Part shown: positions 45,056 to 56,217 of the stretch, piece after piece
Layout: every line of letters begins with the position of its first letter
Numbering within the stretch: the stretch's first letter is position 1
Origin: Caenorhabditis remanei
Taxonomy: Eukaryota; Nematoda; Chromadorea; Rhabditida; Rhabditidae
Assembly: GCF_010183535.1 (NCBI RefSeq)
Contig: NC_071330.1
Location: 17,031,717 to 17,095,716 of the forward strand
Direction of reading: 5' to 3'
DNA length: 64,000 nt
Program-made: the position numbers and the translations under genes
The notes under the pieces: model-generated
What the model saw: only the letters and a program-made list of their open reading frames with translations
The model's database searches: none
Told to the model about the DNA's origin: nothing

Positions 45056-47214
45056 TGGTAGAAATTGAAAATAATGAACCAGAATTGGGGATTCTTAAAT
45101 TTTATAGGGTTTTTATATCCGTTTTTAAATGAAAAGTACAAAAGTGATGACATCCTCCCCGATGCCAAACCACAAACTATTCTTCTCCTCCTGTGAGTGT
45201 GCAATTGGGGGCGGAGCCACTTTTCCGGAGCCGGTTACTTCTCGGAAAAGTTTCACGTGAGGGATGAGATGATGATCCAGATGTTTGTCTCTAGTTTTCC
45301 GGATTACATTGTATTGGGGGATACATCTGTCTGTCTGAGTGTGTGTAGTGTTCGAGTAGTTTTTTACGCTTTTCGTATGAAGAGAGAGTGGTCAATGTTC
45401 TGACGGGGGGAAGAGCCAGTGTGAGTCATGGAATAATAGAATGGAGGAAGGACTTGAAAATAGCTGTCTGAAAAGAGAAAAAGGTAGAGAAATTGTGACA
45501 TCATTGGTTACTGTAAAGGCTGTCAAAAAGATTTGAAGTTCCCAGCCATGCAAAATGTTCGTTTTTTCAGAAATCCGCGGCCTCGGCCGCCCTGAAAGCC
45601 GCGGTTGATGTGAAAAGTGCATGTAATTTGTTCAGATTCGCAGTACGGTTTATCGTGCTTTTATAATAATTACACTAACAATGATAAAAACCAGTTTGAC
45701 AGGAAACTCCCTTGAGACCAAATCTCAAAAATGATAAAATTGTCATTAAAACGTTATTTTTAGAGACAAGTTCTTGAATTTAGTATGTATCGCTAGAGAA
45801 AGACACAGGCTTTCTAATGGTGTAAAAATCTCGATAATCCGTATATATACTATCTAATAACGATATAGTACCCAAACAACCTTACTTTTCGACCAACCAT
45901 TCCCGCTACCCGTCTGAAATTGGCTTTATTAATGTTTGTGTGATTTTCAGGTACCACTTTTCCTATACCTCATGACCTCGAACATGTCTTTTCACTCCCA
46001 ATTTTTCCGGTGTAATAACTCCTGCCAATGTAAGTATCACATGCATTAGGATGGACCATTTGCAGAACTTGTGACCTGACATACCAATCCATCAATCGAG
46101 CTTTTTTTTGTTGCTCCTCAACAAATCTTTTGATATTTTGACAACTGGTGGTCACATTTTTTTGACATGAAGATTTTTCGACCGGGAGGATGGGTTCGGT
46201 AGTCAGAGATTAGAATTTTCAATTGTTTAGAAAACAACGAACATCTTGGTAACACTGTCACAAGTACAGAAGCATAATATGTGGTTTTTTTTTGTTCGTT
46301 CCTTTAAAAATTGGGTTTTCAGGAGTTCCTCAATTATCAGATCAATCTGGAAATTAATCTCTGATCAACAACGTCTTATTTTTTATTATAAAACTGTCTC
46401 TATGGTGTTCGGTCATTAGCCTTCTTTTCTTTAAACTTTTTTTCCTGCCAGACCACCCATATTTAGCCTTCAACACCTCTTCAACACCCCGCTTTCCATT
46501 CATTCTCTACTCAATTCCAAGGTGTGCCCTCCGAATATAATGTAGTCTTGAGAATATGTACATACATTTTCAATAGTCTTCCGGTTTCTAGTGTCTCTGA
46601 TTTGATCAGCGTGAGAAAATCACGGGGAGAGCAACATTTTTCTTTTCCAAGAGATCAAACTCTATGGAAGTCTGATGGTAATGCGGTTCCTTACAATTCG
46701 AGTCCGTAGATTCCGAATCTGGAACAAAATTTTGCTAATTTCTTCTGTCAGCCGAGTTATGACCCGTGAAACTTTTCCTATGGTAGTTAGTGACATGAAC
46801 CATCCACCGTAATCTTCCAATATGTATGTAATTAGGTAGAGAGATCATAAGGATCGTCTGCTGTCTGATTCTGGAGCTGCTTAGCCGTCTCTCCTGAATG
46901 TAACCTACCAACATCATTACCGTGTTAACAGTGTTGTTCATTTCAAATACTCCTTAGATTGTCAGCACAAGAATTTTTGTCTGGCTAGCTCCCACGTCCT
47001 TTACGATTGTCCTTGAAGAGCTTGAACCTTGCAGTAGAAGCAAAAAGGTACGCTTATACAGGTGTGTCGTTAGAACATTAAAAGCGTAAGAATTTTTATG
47101 TTTAGAGCTGAGCAATGTGTGCACTGACGGTCTCTATGGTGTGTCTACTTACCTAACTATATCCTAGCCAAGTCTTTTTTGGCTCCAACCGTTGTACGAC
47201 GGAGCGCAACCTTA

Positions 47215-48560
47215 CATTTTGGTCACTGTAAGTTGTCAGTGTAGTCTGTCAGTGTAACTTTTTGTTTTCAGTCTGGTAGGTCTGCTTACCCTTAGCAGCG
47301 CCATTTTTTCTTACATACTGAACCATCAAGGTCTGCTCAGTGCGACGTAGTGCAGCATCATATTAGATTGTCCGAAAACCCAAAAAACCACCAAAAGATC
47401 AAAGAACCTCTCTCTGCATGACTCATTCCAAATGTTGCCATCATCTCACGTCGAGAGAACGAGAATCCATGACAGGAACCACTCTCTTATTACAAGCACG
47501 TAAATACTGTGCGGGCGGAGTGGAAAAAACGGGAGGACAAATAAACTTGGAGCTATATTTGCTCTCTGGGAGCCCTGGAATCTTATTCATTTCAAGAGAT
47601 CAAATTATGTTGGGGTGAGAAGAAAAGTGAGAAGAAAAATGGAGAAATTTTTCGGGAAAAAAGAAAAAAACGGATAAAGTTGTGTTATGATGTTTGCCTG
47701 ATAGGATAGCAAGCTTGTGTGTCGATTTATCCGGATGTCCAGGAGGGTCGTTTTCAAACCAAGAGTCAAACTAAAAACGACGGAGCACGTTTCCGCGAGC
47801 TTACATTTTGGTCACTGTAAGTTGTCAGTGTAGTTTGTCAGTGTAATTTGTCAGTGTAACTTTTTGTGTTCAGTGTTGCAATGTCATGGTTTCAAAACGA
47901 CTGGTTTCGAAATGTCTCGGTTTTTAAACTTCCCGGAGCGATTAAAAACAACAATTTTGGGCTTTTTTATCCCGATTTGGCACTTTATTTTCAGATGTCC
48001 AATTTTACTGAAAATTTATGATTTGATATTGTTAACCATGCTGAATTTCATGATCACATTCGTAATTTTTCAGAATCTCCAGAAATGGAGTTTAAACTTC
48101 AAGGTTAGCCGAGATCGGAGTTCTGGAATTTGCATTTGAGATTCGGTTTTTTTTGTTTGAATTTTCATGTATAGTCGATATGGTCAATATCGTCAATACT
48201 GTACCAGGTACTTAGTGTCACGGGGTGTTTGCATAATCCCTATTTTATTTTTGCGTAGTTCGATTTGTTCACAACCAGTGGTTCTGACCAATCGTTCAAA
48301 CCAGTCATTTGTGGTGTTTCACATGTTCATTGAGGAGGGATGTTTTGTAACAGATATCTGGACAAACGGACGGGCATGCAGATCATGAAATGACAAGAAA
48401 TATATAGTAATGATCACTAGCCTATTAAGAAGGCCACGGACATCCGGACATACAGAAAAACTGGTGGTCGTAAGACAGCGGACAAACAGAAGTTATATTT
48501 TGGTCGCTGTAAGTTGTCAGTGTACTTTGTCAGTGTACTTTGTCACTGTAACTTTTTGCG
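47215..48560 (+). repeat. GTCACTGTAAGTTGTCAGTG motif clusters
   Basis: Short direct repeats of TTGTCAGTGTA, usually introduced by CATTTTGGTC and ended by ACTTTTTG, occur at 47217-47265, 47805-47870 and 48495-48560. A fourth cluster is at 50440-50515. Confidence 0.75.
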
Positions 48561-50762
48561 GCTTACACGACAAATAAACGTAAAACTTATCCAACCGTTA
48601 TGGAGCGGCCTAACGCCTCGCACTGTTGTAAATGCATACCACCTAAAAATAATACATATAACTGCACTTTCTCCATAAAAACAAAATTTTTACAAAAATT
48701 CTCAACATGACGCAATTCCTCAAATTTCGTGTACTTTTTTCAACATTTCCTTGAAACTGTCCATTCTAGACTATACGAAAACAATACAATCTCCTCGTGA
48801 CCGCCCGTTCTCTCTGATCAGAAGATGTTGATGGAATTCACGCGAATTCCGTGTTAAACATGCAAATCGCCGAATTCTGTCTCTGCGTCGTCTCGCCGTC
48901 TGCGTCTCCCCCCGTCAGTGACGACGTCAACGCATTCTTCGTGTCAGATTATCATCATTTATATTCCGAATTATCATATTTTCCATTTTTCCATTTCGCC
49001 GCCATTTAAACCACCTCCATCGCCAATATTGTCACTCACAACTCCACTCAACTCTCCCTATTTTCCGGACGTCAGAAAAAAAGCTTTCCATTTATTTTGG
49101 AAATTTTCGTTGTGTTTGATTGAAAAAGTTTTTGACAAGACTTTTTCAACCAACCCATCCGATTTCAAGTTGGCTTTGGCAAAACTGTAAGTTTATTGTA
49201 CGGGCTATAACTCGGTTGGGTGAAGTGCTATCAAAAAATTGTCAACTACAAAATTGTAGGTCTTGAAACGGGCTATATTTTTATGGTTAACAATTTTTCA
49301 GTAGCACAAGCGGTTATTAAAAAGATGGGTTTAAAAGTGACTTGGCATTGGTGTAAGATAGCAGACCAACATTGGTCTGCTAGCGATTTTCGTTGGTCTG
49401 CTAACGATGTGATTTTCGTTATAATTTAGGTTGGTTGACGGTTTCCTATAGTTCACAAAGTTTCTTAAATTTTGGTACTTGAAATATTTCTAATTGTAGT
49501 TGAAACATCAGCCAGATTTAGGATACAACGATTTGAATTCAGCGAACAGCCATAAAATGGGGAAACATGAAAACCCACTATATCTTATTAGCTGAATGAC
49601 GTATCAAAATGATGTCAACTACAAAAATGTAGGAAATTTCATGGATTATATTTTTGTAGTTGACAACTTTTTGATAAATAAAGGAAGTATTGAGATACAG
49701 GGGTTTGAAGTTGAGTAGGCATATCCTAATGTGCGCCTTCCTTGTGGAAACGACAGTATCTCAGTAGGTATATGAGATATCAAAAAATTGTCAACTACAA
49801 TATTGTAGTTCTTGAAACGGACTATATTTTTGTAATTGCTACTTTTTTGATAGCACTAATAGGTAACGGAATACAACGGACTGAATTCAGCTATCATTTA
49901 GTGGTGTCATGTGTAATCGGAAAATGCCGAGAACAAACTGCTATAAATCGAAATAAATCAGAGACTTTTAAAAACAGTTAACAGAAAATTATAGCCTTCA
50001 AAATTCTGTACAATTTGATAGTAAAATACTATAATAAAATTTTCATACATTGTTACCAACTACTGATAGGAAGCGGTTTTTGGTGATGATATTATAAAAT
50101 TGATTTTATTTCGTTATTTGCGGTAATTATCAAAAAATTATAAACTACAAAAATAAAGCATTTGAGATTTTTTACATTTTTGTAGTTGACCATTTTTTTT
50201 ATAACTCCGCCCCTTCATGAGATACATCGGATCTAAGGTGGGACTCAACAAAATCTCTTGAGTCAAAGCGATAAGACCCAGAGACAAAAATCCTCATATC
50301 TTTAAAATAACGGTACTTATAAAAAATATTGTCAACGGAAAAATTATGCCCATTGAAATTTTGTACATTTTTGTAGTAGACCATTTTTTGATAACTCCTC
50401 TGCTTGCAAAGTTATAACCTTATCAAAAAGTTGCCACTGGTCACTGTAAAAATTGTCAGTGTAAAAAAATTGGCAGTGTATAAAAATTGTCAGTGTAAAT
50501 TGTCACTGTAAAAAACCTAAATTGTCTGATTTCCAGGTCAAAGCGTGTGCTTATAATCAATCCAACAATCTTGGCTCGCTCAACCTTCCACCGCTACTTT
50601 GCGTCGAACAACGACGATTTTGGCTAGGTAATTAGCCTACCTAATTAACCTTAATTGCTCCACCAATTTATTCCAGCTAGGCCAAAAATCGTAACAACCG
50701 TACAAACCGCCATCGCTTAAACTCTCTCAAATTGTCGTAATTCACGCTAGACGCCCCTCAAA

Positions 50763-51938
50763 ATGGCGTCAGTTGTTGTTGTGACTGCTGGAGCCGCACT
50801 CGCCGTTTCCGTTCCATTCGTCGCGTTGAAAGAGTCGTTGGAGGGAAGATTCAAGAGCAATATGAAGAAACATTTGGGACAACGTCATCGTTGTCGTAAG
50901 TTACGGGGAAGACATCATAGTTAGCAGACCGATTGAAAATCGCTAGCAGACCAACGTTGGTCTGCTAGTGATTTTCGTTGGTCTGCTAGGAGTAAGACAT
51001 CCGGACATCCAGAGGGACAGACAGACATCAGATTCTTAAGCCTAAGCCTAAAAAAATAGGCTTAGACACCTTAAACATAAGCCAACTTTTTTCACTTTGG
51101 GACATCCGGACATCCAGAGACACAGACAGACATTAGAATCCAGTAGCGAGCCTAAGCCTATAGGCTTAGTCAATCTGGGAGGAAGCCTATAGGCTTAAGC
51201 ATACTTGTCAAGCTCCGGGTACTTGGCGCCAAAGTTCAAAATTAAAATTGTTCGAATGTTTTGAAATTTTTAAGCGAAAATAACAAATTTTCGACTATCA
51301 TTCAGAGTCAGAAGAAATTATGAAGAATCATCAAAAAAATCATATTTCCAATGGAAAAATGAAAAAGGGTTTTTAAAAAATTGAAAAAAATGGTTCATTT
51401 TTTTGAAACCAGCCCTCAAATTTTACGTTTTCACCTAAGCCTATAGGCACACAGAAAGACTACAAACTACAAACTACATTGTATTTTGTAGGCGTCAACT
51501 TCCCCGACATCGAAGACGAGCTAGAACAACAATATCAGCACGTCATGATGAGAAAGAAGGCCAATAATGAGAAAGTGTCTGCCGCCGCCAACTCGAAATC
51601 CAGCTCTTCTGATGATGAAGGTACGTGGGTGGGACGCAAAAAATTTCTTTTTTTTTAATGAAAAAAATTTAAAGTGCAATGGAGCGTCTTTTCAGTTATA
51701 AGCTCGTTAGAGCGCGATTGCACTACCCACACTTTTTTTCAAAAACCATCAATATAAGCCCCGCCCACTTTTACAGACAACTCCTCAACCATCAGTTCTC
51801 CACCGAGCTACAACGACATCACCCAACCACCAGCATGTAAGTTTTGTGTGGACATCGGGACACGCGGACACACAGACAGATTTTTTTTAAATTTCGGACT
51901 TTTTTTCAGACGGCCTATTCGTGGCACGTGGCAACTGA
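50763..51938 (+). CDS. Small membrane-anchored PPxY protein (116 aa), unrecognised
   Basis: Exons 50763-50895, 51492-51620, 51777-51836 and 51910-51938. Residues 1-22 (MASVVVVTAGAALAVSVPFV) form an uncleaved-looking signal anchor or transmembrane segment, followed by a basic region (KSNMKKHLGQRHRCR), an acidic helix (DIEDELEQQYQHV), a Ser/Asp stretch and a C-terminal segment with two PPxY-type motifs (PPSYND, PPAYG). PPxY motifs bind WW domains, for instance of NEDD4-type ligases, so it may be a membrane adaptor. The start follows well-formed upstream splice sites, suggesting 5' UTR introns. The third intron, only 73 bp, contains the TCCGGATGTCC-type motif. I do not recognise the family. Confidence 0.7.
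51198..51405 (-). repeat. 200 bp repeat, inverted relative to 44705-44900
   Basis: Shared landmarks are CTTGTCAAG, GACTATCATTCAGA (or its complement) and AATGAACCAT/ATGGTTCATT. Here it lies in intron 1 of the PPxY gene. Confidence 0.6.
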
Positions 51939-52305
51939 GAAACGACGACTCTCTACGAAATTTCCAAAAAAAATATCTTCAAAAAGTGGGCGTGGCTTCC
52001 CAGCAGCAGCTTCAGTAGGACATTTTACAACAAACTGACGCCATTCAATCGCTTCTAAATTCGCTTTTTTTGCTTCGTAGATCAACAAAAAAAATTAATT
52101 TTAATGACTTTTTTGAGAAAAATATATTTTTCAAAATTTTTCGCCTAATTTTTTTTCTATGTTTCGCTTGTAATTTTTATATTTTTCTCAGTAAAATAAA
52201 CTTTTTTCATTGTTTCCAAAAAACTTAAAGATGATGATGTGAAAGATCATGTTTCAGATGGGGGCAAAACAAAAAAGCGAACAAAAAAAATTATAGTCCA
52301 GTATT

Positions 52306-52428
52306 GTCGCAACAAAAAAGTTCCGACATTTTTTCCCCCTCGGTGTTTGCGGACTCAAGCCAAAATTTGATAATTTTGGCTTGAGTCCGCAAACACCGAC
52401 GAGGAAAAAATGTCGGAACTTTTTTATT
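52306..52428. repeat. Long near-perfect hairpin between convergent genes
   Basis: The left arm 52312-52366 and right arm 52372-52426 pair almost completely, with a loop of about 5 bases around TGATA. The arm core contains GTTCCGACATTTTTTCC and GTTTGCGGACTCAAGCC. It lies between the 3' ends of the PPxY gene (AATAAA 52195-52200) and stim-1, and may be inside the stim-1 3' UTR. Confidence 0.85.
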
Positions 52429-52601
52429 TCGATAATAGGGCGCATTTTCTGATAACAGGACTAGAGAAGGCAGGGGAAATATCACAGATAATATCACCAG
52501 GAGAGAAAGTAGAAAAAAGGCAAAAATGTTGATATTGAGGTGGTGCAAATTGGGGGCGGAGCTTAAAGGAAATACATTTTATGAGTGAGCAAAAAAAATA
52601 A

Positions 52602-55600
52602 TTAATTAACAGAATTGCCACCAAGGCTACTAGACTTCGACGTGTTCCGACGGAAAAGCTTTGGCAGGATTCCTTTTTTCTTTTTTATTCCAGATGACGT
52701 GCCGTTTGTCGAGTTGGAAATTATCGATTGCATATCTTCTTGCAGGTCTTGCCTGAAAAATTGAAATTTCAGGGAAAAACTGTGGAAAATTCACTGAAAA
52801 TCGGCTAAGAATGAAAACCGCTAGCAGACCAACGAAAATCACTAGCAGACCAAAGAAAATCACTAGCAGACCAAAGAAAATCACTAGCAGACCAAAGAAA
52901 ATCACTAGCAGACCAACTCGAAATCACTAGCAGACCAACGTTGGTCTGCTAGCTCTCTCTCTCTCCGTCGCGTTTTCTCTCAATTTTCGAGTTTCTTCTC
53001 GCAGTTTCTCATGACACCCATAATTATCCTATGCGTACTTTCACCTATTTTATTCAATACTCTCGTAACGCTCTGGCGTTTTAGCCGATTTATATCAAAA
53101 GTCCCCAATTGAAAAAATTTTGTCTGTAAATTGGATCCTATCACTAATGAGGCCTCTCATCTCAAATTCCGTACTTTTCACACTCTCCTACTCAAATTCC
53201 TTAATTAGTCTCACTGATTAGTGAGACTAATTAACGCCTCCTTACGTTAAACTCCTCGGAATCGTAATATGATCTTCTAACACGGGCGACACGTCTTCAG
53301 AATGTATGCTATCACTTTTTCCGGTCGGCACGAAGGCGATCGTTGATGGTTGCTGTTGTGGGATAGGTGCTGGCTGAAAAAAGAAAGTCAGGATCCGCCC
53401 ATTCTAGGCTCCACCCACCTGAACCACTTTTTTCACCAAATTATGATTTTGTACACTTCCCGAATTCGCATTCGATAAAGATCCAGAAGACGATGAACCT
53501 AAAATTTCAGATTTTTGGAAATTCCACGTGGCGGAAAATTATTGCTTCTCGAACCTTCCTGACTATTGTTGTAGAAGTGGGACGAGGCGGCGGCGGTTCT
53601 ATTGATGTGTTCGGTTTCTGTAAGCTTTTTTTGGATTGAAAAACATTAATTTTTTAAGAAAAAAATTAAAATATCCAAACATTTATTTGGTGTGTTAAGT
53701 GGATTCACAACATAAAACGTCACAAAATTAGAGAAAAAAATAAAAGTTAGGCTCCGCCCATTTTCTGGAACCAATTTTTAATAACTGAAAAACTATCGTT
53801 TACCATTCAAATAAAGAAGCGGGAAGCCGCATAACGACTCGATTTGCATCCATCGTTCCTGCGTCTCTCGGGTTAGAGTATGAATTTTTTCCATTCGATT
53901 TCTGAAGAAAACGTTATTGTTTTTGGGGAAATTTGTAGATTTTTGTAGTTTTTTAATGTGAAAATAGCTACAAAACATTGTTTTCTCCTCTCAGTTTGTG
54001 GGAAACGGGAGAAGAAAACAGCTATTTATCCGGTAAATATAGGATATTAGCTAGCAGACCAACTTAAAATCGCTAGCAGACCAACGAAAATTACTAGCAG
54101 ACCAACGTTGGTCTGCTATCTCTCCTCCATTGGTCTGCTAAATAGCTCCGTGTGTCATTCTCACGCTTTCTCTCTTTATTTTCGAGTTTCTTCTCGCATT
54201 TTCTCATGACACCCATAATTATTTTTACATATGCGTACTCTCACCGCGCATTTTCGATCGATTTCTTCTCTTTTTATTCAATTTTTTCCCAGTTTTTCCC
54301 CGTTTTCACTCACTTCAACGCAAAAATCTTCGAATCCACTTGATCCGACGTGGAGGCGGCTCCCGTTGCCAATTTCAACGATGACAGCACACTTCCCTGT
54401 TTCTTCTGCAGCCTATCCACCATCTCAATCGCCTCCTTCATTTCCTTAAAGCAGTCTTGACGTTGTTTCTCCAAAAATGCCATCTCATTCTCGCAAGTTC
54501 GTCGGAGAAGTGGCTGAAGGGCAAGTGGGGTTCCGGATCCATTCGAGTTGGCTTCCAGACGACGTTCCGCTTCTTCCAGTTGTACACGTAGATTCTCCAT
54601 CTCTGTTCGACTAACAATTCCATCGGATATCGATCGTTTCGACCTCTCGTCACTCAACATTTTCTGCACGTCTTCGAATTCTGATTCCATCGATTTCAGC
54701 TCTGTCAGCTTACTCGACAATTCGTTCACTTTCTGCTGTGCTTTCTGTTTCTGTCTGACATATAAAAATATCAAAGAAGTCAGGAGAAGCGCCAGCAGTG
54801 CTAATAGAATATCTTTCGTTCGGTTATTATTATCCTTGTATCCGAAAAGAACAACGTCGAGAGAATTCAGACGAAGTTTCTGGCGGTAGACGGAAGATTT
54901 GATGCCAAGCTCTTTATTGAGAAAATCGGAGCTGGGCGAGGCGAAACGTGGCAGAATTTTTCCATCGATTTTCTTGATTTTGACGGCGTCGACGACGCTG
55001 GGAAGGTTGACGTCGTTGATGAGCCATTCGACGAGCTGGAAGTAAAATAATGAAAAACGGAAAATCGCTAGCAGACCAACGCTCGTTTTTCTGCGATTTT
55101 CTTGAAAATTTTGGATTTTTTACACCGAAAATAGGTTTTTTGGTAGATTCTTCAAAGAAAACTGGATTTTCCTACTAATATCCACCTTAAATACGCGAAA
55201 CATCACAATTTTTCGCAAAATCGCTAGCAGACCAACGTTGGTCTGCTAGCGATTAAAAATTGAGCTAGCATAACAACATTCGTTTTTCTACGATTTTCTC
55301 AAAATGTTCAGGTTTTTTCACACCAAAATTAGGTTCTCCGCTAGATTCTTTGAAGAAAACTAGATTTTCCTACTTATATCCACCCCAAATGTTCAGTTTT
55401 GTGATATATAATGTTTCGCGAAACATCACAATTTTTTGCGAAATCGCTAGCAGACCAACGTTGATCTGCTAGTGATAAAAAATTGAGCAATCAGACCAAC
55501 GTTGGTCTGCTAGCGATTTCGCGAAAAAAATTGAGATGTTTTGCGATACGCTCATTTTCAGCGATTTTTCTTCTAAAAACTCAATTTTCTGCCCAATTTC

Positions 55601-56217
55601 CGACCGGAAATGACTTCTCCTCCAAAACTCACTCTTTCATTAGTCCACGTCCTCTCTGTACTCTCAAACCACGCCTCCCACAAGTCATCGACAGTTATCG
55701 CGTCGTCGTCCCCATGGAACTTATTCTCCCGTCGTGTTCGTTCGGATCCACGCATTTGCATGTCCTCTTTCATAAACTGGAATTATATATATATATATAT
55801 GAATTTTGACAACTTTTTCGTAATTTCCCTACCCCAGTCGACTCATTCCGATCAATCGATCCCGAGTGATCATCGTCCATGTCTCTGTGGATATCTCTGA
55901 TCGCCTGCAATGAGAAATTGATTAAAAAAAGGAAAAAAGGGAGAAGCGGAAATAAAAATGAATCAAGTTTTTCTGTTTCGTCGATACCTCATATCCCAAT
56001 TTGTCCCGTATCTTTTCCTCTTCCGCCGTCACTTCCACATCTAAAAATATGATAGAATTTGATAAATCAATGCGAATATCGCTAGCAGACCAACGTTGGT
56101 CTGCTAACTAATCTGCCACGTTGCATACTCACTTCTAGTCACCCGGTCGCTACCAACGATATGTAACACGTTGAAAAGAATGAAGGCAATCGAAAAAATC
56201 CATAAAATTCTACCCAT
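52602..56217 (-). CDS. stim-1: STIM1 ortholog, ER calcium sensor
   Basis: Exons 56217-56133, 56040-55988, 55904-55833, 55776-55633, 55035-54314, 53901-53804, 53617-53555, 53498-53419, 53373-53246 and 52752-52602 give 531 residues, close to the worm protein's usual length. STIM spans the ER membrane, senses luminal calcium and opens Orai channels in the plasma membrane. Visible order: signal peptide 1-23; EF-hand loop [12 protein letters not shown] at 56-67 with all calcium ligands; SAM domain about 110-183 ([14 protein letters not shown]); transmembrane helix 193-212 ([18 protein letters not shown]); coiled coil and Orai-activating region 213-395 ([40 protein letters not shown]); Ser/Asn-rich linker; polybasic tail about 505-517 ([13 protein letters not shown]) for lipid binding. 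Several introns carry the CTAGCAGACC palindrome. Confidence 0.95.
52809..52957. repeat. Short tandem array of the CTAGCAGACC motif in the last stim-1 intron
   Basis: Six direct half-sites spaced about 21-22 bp (ACTAGCAGACCAAAGAAAAT and variants), ending in one full palindrome. It is the only place where the motif is tandemly arrayed. Confidence 0.9.

Larger units (their letters stand above)
43157..50762. other. 7.6 kb intergenic region, repeat-rich
   Basis: No secure gene. Contents: a nested foldback insertion (43535-43935); a GTGTGTG/GAGAGA-rich block (44160-44320); a GCGCCAGAC motif cluster (44490-45055); a 200 bp repeat at 44705-44900, found inverted at 51198-51405; GTCAGTGTA motif clusters; and shrunken family B arms at 49230-50395. 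The end of this stretch probably holds 5' UTR exons of the next gene: a donor at about 49189, an exon near 50538-50630 and an acceptor near 50680 all look good. Confidence 0.5.

Noticed and set aside
45970..46155. 61-codon minus-strand frame with balanced composition (RFVEEQQKKARLMDWYVRSQ)
   Set aside because: It looks somewhat coding, but I found no convincing upstream exon, signal peptide or downstream support; possibly a gene relic.
48918..49190. 90-codon plus-strand frame
   Set aside because: Better explained as promoter and 5' UTR of the PPxY gene, ending at a good donor near 49189.
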